Made by a program: the position numbers and the translations under genes. The notes beneath the pieces were generated by a model. The model saw nothing but the letters and a program-made list of their open reading frames with translations. It did no database searches and was not told the origin of the DNA. Positions 48,005-59,587 of a stretch of 64,000 bases of DNA are shown piece after piece. This DNA is from Blastomyces gilchristii SLH14081 (lineage: Eukaryota > Ascomycota > Eurotiomycetes > Onygenales > Ajellomycetaceae), in the NCBI RefSeq assembly GCF_000003855.2, contig NW_003101663.1, positions 103,696-167,695 on the forward strand. Direction: 5' to 3'. Every line of letters begins with the position of its first letter. Positions within the stretch are counted from its first letter, which is position 1.

Positions 48005-49779
48005 TCACTTGAGAACTTCAAACTCCTTGTATCTTTGCAGGTAGCCGGGACCTCGCCGGTAAGCCTTTATCAGGCGACCCGGGTCCTGCGATGTAATGTG
48101 TTTGTTGCCAATAAGTCTCTCGATTGCTGGTGACGTTTTGAACATCGGGTCGAAGACGAGAAGGTTGGCGCTCCCGCTCTTGCGGGTTTCGAAACCGACG
48201 ATCGTCACAGAGTGGCCTGGTATAATCGATTGTTAGCATAAAAACTGTCGGTACGGGACAATATTGGGATTGCTGTCTTTGTTTTGGCATTGCATACCTT
48301 CGTGCTGGAGATAGAGAGGCGGTAACTCAGTTTGGTTTATCTTTTCGTCGTTTGTCGGGCAGCCTTGGAGGAAGTACGCCAATATGTCATCGAGCAGGGC
48401 ATTATGGGCAGAACTATCTTGTGTAGTGCCGAAGACTCCGGCCGTGCAGCTAGGAAGATGGGTCAGATTTTACTTGCTTGACAGAGTGACAGCAAGTTGG
48501 GGGAAATAGGGGACATACTTAATCCCTAAACTGAGGAAAAGGGCATGGGCCTGATCGTGAGTTATGAGTTAGTAAAGACGTGCATCTAAAGACATACATG
48601 CTTTCCACAATTTTTGGTGTCGAAAATTTTACCTCGGAAGTCCCAATATATTTTCTTGTTCCCTTAATCCCCCCAGTTTCGATTTGCGCCGTACTATTAA
48701 AGCCCAAGTCCCAGGCCTGCTCAATAAGGTCCTGCAATCGCAAGATTGTTGGGAGTCTACCAGGAAATTGTTCGTAGCCATCCGCGAGGGTATCTTGGAT
48801 ATAAGAAACTAGCATCTGGATATTTCTGTACCCGCAAAACCCGCCTTCTTTCGGCATCTTGAATACATGTCGCGTGGCCGGGTGGCAGAGAAACGCCTGT
48901 TCTACAGTTTGATCCAGCTCGCAAAGCTGCGCAAGTACAGTTATAAGATGCGAGGTCTCATTAGCCACAGATTCAACCCTGCGTAGGGTGCCATCTGTTT
49001 GAATCTGGTTGGACACTGTAACTTTTGCGCCTTCTTCTAACATATTCCTTAGCCATGATGGCATTTGCTTTTCGTGTGCGTATGGCCCCAACTCCGATCT
49101 CTGAGAAGGCACATTAATATGAATCAGCGAATTGACCGAAAGGGGGAAGCAGAGGTCGAAGATTGGGTAGACTTACTCCAAGTCGACGCACAAAACCTCC
49201 ACCAGCGTCACGATGTTTTCGTTTTGATTTGCGTTTCCTTTTTTCCGACGGTCCAGATGTTGCCTTTGAGTCTCTATGTGAGCCCTTGCGGGAAGATTTT
49301 GGCTGGAGGACATTATCCCTATTGCGAAGGGCCTTGGGCAGCTTTGTAGAAAATCGACTTTCGATATCGTCGTATGTATAATCTACATTTGCATCATCAC
49401 TCTCCGCCTCCAACGATTCGCCTTTGGTAACCACGCCACCAGGTGCTTCTTCAAAAGTCATGCCTTCAGCCATATGAAGGTCCAGGTGGGTTGAAAGCTC
49501 AGTGGTAGAGATGATCTCGCCGCAGTCATGGGGACAGTCGACGTAGCCGTCGAGAGGCTCATCATCATTGGTGGCGGGCTCTGCGGAAAGCCCTGCGGAA
49601 CCCTCCAATATGTGGTCTGTGTTATGCTTCGAATTTTGGGGGGTCGGAGAGGGTTCCTCAGTCGCAATAAACGGCGACGTTCCATTTTCAGGGTGGCAGA
49701 GCTCTACATGCTGGGTTAGGAAATAGGGATCGGAATCTGAAAATTCACAGAATGGGCATGGCAAGACATCGCCTTCCAT
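48005..49779 (-). CDS. ZUP1: peptidase C78 (ZUP1/ZUFSP-type) deubiquitinase
   Basis: ZUP1-type enzymes are cysteine peptidases that cleave K63-linked ubiquitin chains in genome maintenance; relatives process UFM1. Five exons: 49779-49177, 49100-48633, 48550-48519, 48449-48298 and 48216-48005 (488 aa). Two C2H2-like zinc fingers sit at about residues 8-29 (CPFCEF...HVELCH) and 82-102 (CPHDCG...HLDLH). A basic nuclear-type segment KRKRKSKRKHRD follows near 190. The peptidase domain carries the catalytic Cys in GGFCGYRNIQML near residue 289, the His in HEGHSVTIVGFE, and the Asp in LLVFDP. Exon 3 is only 32 nt. It is divergent from HOM3. Confidence 0.9.
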
Positions 49780-51165
49780 GCTGTCTTGAGCTATCAGAAA
49801 GAGGCTCGTGGATAAACTTTTAAATTTGAAATATGTAGCTTCCGCGGTAGATCAAGCAATGACACGAACAGATAATGAGATGGGGTTAGTTAAATATGCC
49901 AAAACTCCACACTTCCTGCGTTGGTTGCTTGCTTGCTTCTCCCCACGCCGTAGTTGGTGAAGAGAGGTTGAAGTTGAAATTAACTAAATTGTGCTGCTGG
50001 CTCCTCTTGTTGCTATTATTGTAGTTGTTGGTGTCAAGGCGATGAATGAATTTCGATTGGACACCGCCCAGCCCTGTCAAAAGCACATGACATGGCGGTA
50101 GGTAGGGCTGCAATCTAATCAGATCGGATCTAATGTAATGTATGTACGGAGTTACGTGCGGCATGGAATAATGAAATGTTCGCATATAATAATATCCATA
50201 CAAACATTTGATTCATTTCCTTGGTACGTTCGTCTTCCAGAAAATACGTTGGCAGATTGGATTTGCTTTGTTCTTGACGCTGTTGAGCACCGAAACTTAC
50301 TAGCAGCAGGCATTTTGATACCCAATATTGGCGTATTGATATAGTAGCTCTACACATTAATAGTATTCTGAAAAAATGTAGAAAATTGTAAATCTATATA
50401 TATCTAGTTTATTCATGCTCAATACTTTGGATCTGCTTTTCCTCGACTCCAACGCCTGGTCGGTCCGTAGTTTCACCTAAGCAGCCCGAACCAACCCCGC
50501 GAAACAAACAGAACAAACACCCCTTCCAATAGCCAAAGGGTCAGGAAAACGTTTTCCTGAAGAAAAAAAAAAAGAGTAAAAGTGGACAAGTAACGAATAA
50601 ATAACAATTCTGTTACGAATACTTTGGAATCTCTTGGCTATCATTTCTGACTCCTCCTGTTTATTCCATTATTCCATGACAAGATCTATTATCTAAAACG
50701 AACACCGCTATCTTCGAATAATAAATACTGTAACATATCTCCCAAAGAAGCGCCCAAAGGAGGAAAAAGAAAGAAATAAGAATGGTTTGTGCTAGTTGTG
50801 TTAGCTCGGATTGCGTGATCCACCGGCGCCGCTAAACGGACCAACCCGATTTTCGTTAGTTATCTGGGGGCAGAATTTAAAAAAAAAAAAAAAAATTTAC
50901 AAAAAAAAGACCACAGAGAACGAACGAGTTGACTGACTATCTTCTTCTTATTATTATTTTTCTCCCGTTGAAGGTTAGCTAGCTGGTTATTTTTATCTTT
51001 TTTCCAACTCTGCGCGGGCTGCTATCCTCGTCCTTTGCCTCCTTCATCAATTCTATACTCTCTTCTCTCAATCTTTCACTCATCTTCGCCTCTCCTGGTC
51101 AGAACACATCGAGCAAACCCAAGGCTTATGCCTTTTCGCTCTCCTCTCCCTCTTGGTCACGCACG
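49780..51165. promoter_or_regulatory. divergent promoter region, ZUP1 / HOM3
   Basis: 1386 bp between outward-facing starts, with one TACGGAGT motif at 50145-50152 and A/T-rich tracts near 50880-50900. No gene is supported. Confidence 0.5.
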
Positions 51166-53076
51166 ATGAGCTTCCTCCCACACCTGGGCGTAAATGGAAC
51201 CGACAACGTTCCTCTCACCAATGGCATAACTGCGCATCCTACAGAATGGGTTGTCCAGAAGTTTGGAGGAACAAGCGTGGGGAAGTTCGCTGTTGATATC
51301 GTGGATCGTGTCATATAGTAAGAACAATTACCCCTCCTCCCCCTCCAAATTTTTTTTTTCTTTCTCTCTGTTTCCTTTTTGGATAATTGAATTAACGCTC
51401 CTCTTCTCCGATCTATAGCCCCAGTACCCTAACACATAGAGTTGCTGTCGTGTGCTCAGCCAGAAGTAGTTCATCCAAAGCAGACGGGACCACAAATCGG
51501 TGAGTCATAGGCATATAAATAACCTCCACTACATACCTTACCGCTTGGAGATTCGTCTTGGGTCCAATGAACTAGTGAAATGACAAATACCTCTTCCAGA
51601 TTACTTCGCTCTGCTCGAGAAGCGTCAGACAATATAAAATCTACCCACTATGTTGCCCTCGTCGACGCCGTCCGACAAGAACACGTCCAGGTCGCTAAGG
51701 ACCTAGTACGAAACCCAGAAATAAAGGAACAGTTGATTAATGCCATTGAAGCCGAATGCACCTACATCTTCAAAATCCTCGAAGCTGCCCAAACCCTCGG
51801 CGAAATAACTGCTAAATGTTTGGACAAGGTAATAAGCACGGGAGAGAAGCTAAGCTGTCGAGTGATGGTAGCTTTGCTGGAGGATCACGGCGTCGAGTCG
51901 GAATACGTTGATCTATCGGACGTGGTCAGTTTTGCGACAAGTTGCCAATCACTCGACCAAGCGTTTTATGATCGACTAGCGGTTGCGCTGGCCGAAAAGA
52001 TAAAAGCATGTGGGAATAAGGTACCCGTGATCACGGGCTATTTTGGGCCGGTACCGGGAGGCTTGCTGGAGAAAATCGGCCGAGGCTATACAGACCTGTG
52101 TGCCGCGCTTGTCGCAGTCGGTATCAACGCACATGAGCTTCAGGTCTGGAAGGAAGTGGACGGGATTTTCACAGCAGATCCGCGCAAAGTACCCACAGCA
52201 CGACTCCTGTCGGCCATCACTCCCGCAGAAGCTGCAGAATTGACGTTCTACGGCTCTGAGGTAATCCACCCTTTTACCATGGAGCAGGTCATCCGAGCGC
52301 GGATTCCCATCCGGATAAAGAATGTCATGAAACCCAAGGGCAAGGGCACGGTGATTTTCCCAGATCCCGCAGAGCTAGATAAGACAACGGTGGGCCATGA
52401 CCCGAAGCTCTTCCGTACCCGGAGTTCTAGCGTCCTATCACAGCAGCAGCAGGGTCCGAAACGACCAACTGCAGTAACAGCCAAACATAAGATTCTCGTC
52501 ATAAACGTTCACTCAAACAAACGGTCATTATCACATGGGTTTTTCGCTGGCATCTTCTCCGTGCTGGATAAATGGCGACTTTCCATCGATCTGATCTCCA
52601 CCAGCGAAGTGCACGTGTCTTTGGCGCTCCATTCCGAACTACCCTTACTGAACGGCGTTGGTCAAGACGAGTACCAGATTATCGACGAGGATCTTCGAGG
52701 CGCCATCCAGGACCTCCGCCGATACGGTACGGTGGACATCATTCCGCAGATGGCGATTCTAAGTCTCGTGGGACGGCAGATGAAGAACATGGTTGGCATT
52801 GCGGGACGCATGTTCTCCACACTAGGGGAGCACAATGTTAATATTGAGATGATTTCACAAGGTAAGCAACCACCCACTACCCCCAGAAAACAGGGAGAGC
52901 ACAGAGGAAAACATCAGTGTTACCGTATCACGCACCCCACTTTGTAGGCATGGCTAACCTTCCCATTTCAAACTACAGGCGCAAGCGAGATCAATATATC
53001 CTGTGTAATCGAAGAGAGAGACGCAGACCGTGCTATCAACATCCTCCACACAAACCTCTTTACCTTCCTCGATTGA
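51166..53076 (+). CDS. HOM3: aspartate kinase
   Basis: Aspartokinase phosphorylates aspartate, the first step towards threonine, methionine and homoserine in fungi. Four exons: 51166-51317, 51419-51499, 51576-52861 and 52979-53076 (538 aa). Motifs include VQKFGGTSVGKFAVD near residue 25, RVAVVCSARSSSSKADGTTN, the substrate region VPVITGYFGPVPGG and GRGYTDLCAALVAVGI, and VDGIFTADPRKVPTA. The C-terminal half contains two ACT-type domains (HKILVINVHSNKRSLSHGF and GIAGRMFSTLGEHNVNIEMI), which in the family give threonine feedback inhibition. The protein ends INILHTNLFTFLD. The length agrees with yeast Hom3. Nothing is missing. Confidence 0.96.
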
Positions 53077-54940
53077 AACGAAACCTCGGAAAAAAGACAC
53101 CCCATATACCTCCCCCCTTCTCCAACAAAGGGGGGTGACGACCGCCACCAGAGGCCTGTCCAACCTAACCTCCTGGGATGTATAACCTTTTTATGATACC
53201 TATTTTCCCTTGAAACTTATTTCCCATTATTTTATATCCCACCGGAATTTCCTTTTTTTCCTTTTTCGTTTTTCCCATTTCCGCAGCGAGGAGATATGCG
53301 GGGAACATTTGCATGCATGACGAGACGAGCACTCCAACGTGAAATATTTTTTTTTCCAGAAAGGAACCTACATGATATTTCGGCCCGCTCCGGTTCCAAC
53401 AACCGGGTATAGTGGGTCGAAGTATTAAGATCACTCGCACATACACACACGGACGCGCGCACACCCACTACTTACATTTAAACACACACTCCACACACGC
53501 ATACAGGCGCGCGCACGCGATTATAGAATTCTATTTTTTTCCTGTCTATTTTTTTATTTTTTTATTTTTATTTTTTATTTTTATTTTTATTTTTATTTTT
53601 ATTTTTTGGGAAGGGTGACGCATGGGATATATAAAAACCACGTCTGGCGTTTATCTTTAATTTCGTTTCATTTCACTTTTTTTTTCATTCCATTTTCCCT
53701 TCACGGACATATAGCATGGTATGGCGATTCAAATTCTCGATACAGCACAATGGGAAGGAGTTTGAGATAGCCGAATTTGGGGGGCGAGGGGAGGGAGAGA
53801 GTGTCCCATGTCCTAACCACGGCCGAAAAAAAACGAAACACGTCGACGCAACCGCGGCGCAGCTTTTTACAGCGAGCGATGATCCGGGTTGCGTCGCGGG
53901 GAAGCAAAGCGGGAGAGGGAGCGGATTTGGATTTGATTGATTGGATTTAGGCTCGGTCACGTCGTGCGTTGCTTGACCCGAAAACTCGGGAAGATTTTCC
54001 CACCGCCCGTCTGGGATAAGGTTGCTCCTCGGGATGGGACCCGGATGGATGGAAGGAACCGAGCCAAACTGGTCCAAAAGGAAAAAAAAGAATTTTTTTT
54101 TTCCACCATGCATGCAGAGCTTCTTTCGGCTGTTGCCTTGGTCTCCCGAGGCTACAAGCTACCAAGGCGAGTCGGAAAGCATGAGTAAAAGAATAGGAAA
54201 AGGAATTTCGCCATCCATGAGCGGGACAAGAAAGGAAAGAAAAAAGAAAAAGGGGACGAAAAAGGAGCCCGAGAGACCACCAATGAACATAGGCTATGCT
54301 ATGTACAGTACACCCACCCACCTGCAGTTCTTGCATCTCGGTGTATCATTTCTCTTCGTTTCTTATTCTTTATTCGCCTTGCTTGCTTCTAGCAGACCCG
54401 GACCAGAGAAAAGAAAAAGGCCAAGATTTGTTTGCCATGGTGAACATGCACAATCGTGCGCCACAAGGTGCATGCATGCATGCATACATACATACATGCA
54501 TACATGCTTCATGTTTCCCGTTCGGGACGACGACACGAGCGAAATTGTCCAATAATCTACATTTTTTATGTACTCCCCTTATCACATTTCTTCCTGGTTC
54601 TTGGAGAGAGGTCGATATGGATATGCATGGGATGGGACTGAACTTGGGAACTTACTATCTAGGATTTAATGTATCTATTCCCCCCCCCCCCCCCCCCTTC
54701 CTTACAAAATTTTAATTTATCTTGTACTTTTTTTTTTTTTTATCTTTTTTGATAGGGTTCCCGTTTCCAAAGCATAAGGAAGAAGCATTCGTTTCGCTCC
54801 ACACCGTCCCATTTTCTTTTTGGCCCCCCCCCCCCCCCCCATCTTGTGGTCTATGGAGTGTCTGATTCTCGAACTAATTAACCTACTCATTTCGTCTGAC
54901 TGCATTGTTTAATGTCTACTCCCCCGCTCCACGGGCAACG

Positions 54941-55040
54941 NNNNNNNNNNNNNNNNNNNNNNNNNNNNNNNNNNNNNNNNNNNNNNNNNNNNNNNNNNNN
55001 NNNNNNNNNNNNNNNNNNNNNNNNNNNNNNNNNNNNNNNN
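54941..55040. other. assembly gap (100 N)
   Basis: Exactly 100 undetermined bases, a conventional unknown-length gap. C and T homopolymers lie upstream and a GA-rich tract downstream, which probably caused the break. Confidence 0.99.
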
Positions 55041-55184
55041 CCTTTCCATTTTCATTTCGATTTGGCCTGACTTGGCTGAATTGGATTTTTTCGCGAGCGG
55101 GAAAGGGAAAAGAAAAAAGAAAAAAGAAAAGAAATATATACATAATAGAAAGCGAGTAAAAGAGCGGTGATACATTTTCTCTCT

Positions 55185-55188
<4 letters not shown>

Positions 55189-55216
<28 letters not shown>
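55189..55216. repeat. (GT)14 microsatellite
   Basis: Fourteen GT units preceded by a short CT run, in the non-coding region upstream of the forkhead gene. Confidence 0.9.
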
Positions 55217-56869
55217 TGTGTTGTGCCTAGGTTGGGTTTTGTGTGCATGCGTTTTTTTTTTTTTTGTCGAATAGTTTCCTCCCATTTTACTTTACTTTTC
55301 TAGTCCATCTTACCCTGCATCTGTAACTACATACTACATAGCTATTATTTAATTAGATTTTTTGACTTGATTCTATTTTATTTGATATTTCTTTTTTCCC
55401 CCCTTTTTTCCATTATTTTCTTCCTTGTATTGAACGATGCATATATACATAGTTCTTGGATCCTTGTATCGGGATCAATGATCCAACCGCGGACAGGACA
55501 GGGAAAGTTTCAAACAAGGCACAGCAAGACCGGTCAATTGGCGGACAGTAACAGTCAGCCTGGCCCAGTGCTGCGGATTGGATTGCTGGATGGGATTGTA
55601 TCAGAGCTACCAGGGGCTAGTGCTGGCGATGTGTGAGTTGGCAGACACGCTAAAGGGGATTTGTGAGGAATGCTGGTATTATTGATTGGTAGTTAGTTAT
55701 ATTGCAGAGTAAGTAGTGTGGTCTGGTAGATATGGGCTTGCTCTGTATATTCTACATCTCTATCAAGCGAGAGAGAGAGACCGCGTGGAGAGACAGAGAG
55801 AATGATTGATTGATTGGTAGCGGGATATATATATTCTTGTTTCCTAATTTCCTCTTCCAAGGAGGAGAGGAGGTCGTTTTCGGCCAATTTTTTTTTTTTT
55901 TTTTGCTGCGCTGGATTAGTTAAGGTTACCCTGTCTTGTTTTTGTGCCTGAAATCAGTTGAACTTAGTTAGAAAACTCAATTCGAAAACTCAATTCAAGC
56001 TGGCCTGCTTATTGATGAGAGATATAATAATAATAATAATAATAATAATATAAATATTATATAGAAGACAGAAAAATGGAATATAAGCCAAGGAATCGAT
56101 GAGGGAAATACTCAATTTGTATCCGGATCAAGGCGTAATTGATCTGATCGATAGAGTATATTTCCGGGCTGTATCGTCATGACGTGTTCCGTACCAGCGC
56201 CGGGGCTGGTGCTTGGCGCTGTGCCGTGCTTTTAGCCTTTTTGCGCGGTGTATTTGCGGTGTATTGTATTGCTTGCTGTATTATTGGCGATAGATCTGTT
56301 CTGTCTCTCTCTCTCTCTCTGCTGTCGATTTCTTTGATTTCTTCATTTTCAATTTCTCAATTATCATCTTCATATTATCTCTCTCTCTCTTTCTTCCTTC
56401 AACCTTCAACTTCGTCGTCTGCTCGTCGTAGTTAGTTGTTGGATGATGCATGGCCCATAACTCTATCCCTGCTGGTTGATATCAACCTCCTCTTCCTCCT
56501 CCTCCTCCTCCTCCTCCCTCCCCCTTGTCTGCGCCTTACGCTGTCTTCCTTCCCAAACCCTGTTGTTTCCCCTCTCTTCTCCCCACAAACCATCACCATC
56601 CATCCATCATCATCCATCCATCATCATCCATCATCCATCATCCATCATCCATCATCCATCATCCATCATCCATCAATCTCTCTCTCTCAATCTCAATCTC
56701 TCTCTCTCAATTACCACTCTCTTATTCCCGCACTCGTTCTCGTCCAATTCGCTCGTCTCGACTTTGCCGCCCGGGTAGGCGCTGTGGTGGTTCGCCGTCT
56801 TCAGCTGCTCCAACAGCAAGCCACATCCCCGCTAGTGCAGATCTCGCCTTTCCCACAACCCGATTTCAG

Positions 56870-56901
<32 letters not shown>

Positions 56902-57055
56902 CTTCTCTCCCCCAACCCAACTCCAACTCCAAACTCCAACTCAACTGCTATCCGATATCCCCCTCCAGCATCGCCCTATCCACCGTTTTTCACGCGTCAA
57001 ATCCCCATCCCTCTGCCGTTTTGTCTTTGTTGGCCCTGCCGTCGCCCTTTTCGCG

Positions 57056-58280
57056 ATGGCTTCGACGCGTCAACCGCCGCCTTTGCGCATCTACCAGGAC
57101 TCCGGCCCTCTTCCCCATCCCCATCCCCATCCCCATCCCCATCCCCATCCCCATCCTCAGCCTCATCATCCCCATCAACATCCCCATCAACATCCTCATC
57201 CCATTACTACCCCGTCCATGACTCAGCCTCCCAACACTCAATCTGCATCTTCGAATCTTCCTCATCAACCGAACCGCCTGCAGCCCTCTCCCATGCCGCT
57301 ACAGCCCATGAGAAACGCATCCATTAACAAGAATCTTGCTCTTACTCCCACTACGAATGGCCAATCCAACGTCTCCCCCGTGAAACCCCAACGGCGTCCC
57401 AGCATGTCTGCTCCGGGCGCCAACCACCACCACCACCACCACCATCGCGACAAACTGAGCTTTGTTCCGATTTCTGCACCTCATCCTGTCGCTTTCACTA
57501 CAGATTCGCCAACTAAGCATTCCCGGGCCAACGGTTCGACTTATTCCCAGAGCGCTCCTCCCCCAATTGCCCAGCATGCTCTCTTTACCACTTTTTCCAG
57601 CATTCCAACAACGGACCACTCCCATGGATCCAGGGCGCATTCCATCAGCGCACAGCACGAAAAGAAATTATCCAACACCCCGGCTTTCCACCAACGTCCA
57701 TCTGCCTATGCAGGTCCCACCCCAGCTAAACGAACGTTAATGGAACCCGCACCGCTGTCGAAAGACCGCCCGTCAAAGAAACCCAAGCGCGAAGAACTAT
57801 CATTCGTTCAATTACCTGATCCCAGGGACATGCCTCGAATCGAGGATGATGGCGCAAAGCCTCCTTATAGCTATGCCATCCTTATCGGAATGGCTATTCT
57901 TCGCGCCCCAAATCGGCGTCTGACTCTTGCCCAGATCTACAAGTGGATCTCAGATACTTTTGCCTTCTACCGTGCTGGCGACTCGGGCTGGCAGAACAGC
58001 ATTCGTCATAATCTGAGCTTGAACAAGGCCTTCATCAAACAGGAACGCCCAAAGGATGACCCTGGGAAAGGAAATTATTGGGCTATTGAGCCTGGCATGG
58101 AAGCCCAATTTTTAAGGGATAAGCCCGCGCGCCGAAACCTGGTCGCGGCGCTTTCTCAGCCCACCCCACGCCCAGAGCCGCGCATTGAATTGCAACCTCG
58201 CCTCTATCCTACGCCCATTGCTGCTAACCGCGCAACTACTACCACTACAGCCACTCCTGATGCTATCAATATCACCGCTG

Positions 58281-58314
<34 letters not shown>

Positions 58315-59587
58315 CACCACCACCACTACCAACAACTCTACCAACACTTCGGCTCCTGCCTCCAACCATTCTGCAACCGCAACTATCACTAATTCATCTT
58401 ACATGCTACCTCCCACCGGTCAACCATCCAACAGGGCTGTTAATATAGACCTGTCTTCCGATGCGACTTTACCTGCCTCTGACCCTGCGCTCCAGGAGGA
58501 CAGTGGGGATGAAGTTGAACGCCTTGCCATGCACCATTCAACCCGATTACCACTCTCTTCCCCTCCACCAATCCATTCTTCCCCTCCCATCGCGCCTTCT
58601 GTCTTTCATCGTCAGGCAACCCCTCCAACTCCATCCCGTCCACTGACAGGTTCGGCTGCTATTCCACTTTCAAGAAAACGCAGCTCTGCCGCGATGAATG
58701 ATTCTGGTTATTATTCCTCGCTCGAATCTTCTGCCATGCGACCACACAAGGCTGGCCACATCTTAACCTCAGATTTAGATATCGAACCTCCCCGTATTAA
58801 GCGAGGTCGTGCCGAGGAGGAAATTGCGCGCATCCGCAGCTCTTCGCATGACATTAGCCCGTTACGTATTGGTACATTAAAGGACACAACTCAGTTGATT
58901 GGATCTTCACCTCTCCGACATGGATATAACAACATGCTTCCTCCCCCTATTACCCCCGCGATTAAATTCAAGAAACCAACCAAACCCCCACCTTCTCTCT
59001 CTCCAAACACAAACCTACAAAACCACCGCAAGAAAATCCAACAAATGGTGAATTCTCCAATCAAGCAGTACGGCCTGACAGATGACATTCTACCCTGGAG
59101 CCCGGCCTTTAACATCCAGGATGACGCCTTCCTCTCAAATGACAATCTCAACATCCCGTTTGACATATTTGCTGAGCAGTTCCCGACCACAATTTCCACA
59201 CCTTCCCATGGCTCCCCAGAAAAACGCTCAGCGAGACGTCCACGTTTTGATCGAAGCAGCAACATGCTCGCAGATATCACTGACCTCCATGGCAATAATC
59301 GACTGAATACCCCCACGCTCAAGTCATCCAAAGTGAGGGGACTAAAGTACCACGAGTCACCATCTAAGAAACCAAATACTCCCCAGTTCAACGATGTCTC
59401 CCAGGATGACCTGTTCTCATTCAACCTCTTTAGTGAGGATACGGCAGAGGTTGACGGAATCGATCTCTTGCAAGGATTTGAGAAAATCGGCCAGTCAGGC
59501 AAGGATGACTATTCTCCCAAGCAACTTCTTCAGAATCGGTCATATTTTGGATCCAGGAGCATCAATAACAATAACCCGCGATTCTAA
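57056..59587 (+). CDS. forkhead transcription factor (Sep1/Hcm1-like)
   Basis: A nuclear DNA-binding regulator; relatives control cell-cycle and septation genes. A single exon gives 843 aa. The forkhead domain lies at about residues 268-360: KPPYSYAILIGMAIL, RRLTLAQIYKWISDTF, WQNSIRHNLSLNKAFIKQER, then PGKGNYWAIEPGMEAQF. No FHA domain is visible, so it is not of the Fkh1/Fkh2 type. The flanks are disordered: an N-terminal His-Pro repeat (residues about 20-34), a His run near 124-131, and a Thr/Asn run near 410-425. The ATG after the pyrimidine-rich leader (MASTRQPPPLR) was chosen. The frame stays open upstream to about 56525 without a conserved ATG, so a longer start cannot be excluded. Confidence 0.88.
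57113..57155. repeat. CCCCAT hexanucleotide repeat in coding sequence
   Basis: About seven copies of CCCCAT encode an alternating His-Pro tract near the N-terminus of the forkhead protein. Length changes would stay in frame. Confidence 0.9.
58290..58330. repeat. ACT/ACC trinucleotide repeat in coding sequence
   Basis: A run of ACT and ACC codons encodes a Thr-rich stretch (flanked by Asn) after the forkhead domain. Confidence 0.85.

Larger units (their letters stand above)
53077..57055. other. 4-kb low-complexity non-coding region, including forkhead gene leader
   Basis: No gene is supported. It is dense in simple repeats: (TTTTA)n near 53540-53605, CATA/CATG tetranucleotides near 54470-54510, C homopolymers near 54680 and 54826-54840, and an AAT run near 56029-56055. 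(CATC)n follows at about 56588-56675, with (CT)n runs before the forkhead start. Long stretches of this kind upstream of regulators are common in filamentous fungi and may include a long transcribed leader. Confidence 0.5.

Noticed and set aside
54905..55248. Open frames running through the N gap
   Set aside because: They exist only because N codons are not read as stops.
56436..57055. Upstream extension of the forkhead protein and the 261-codon overlapping frame
   Set aside because: The sequence is CATC and CT simple repeat that is open in several frames, so openness is not evidence of coding. The ATG at 57056 gives a plausible N-terminus.
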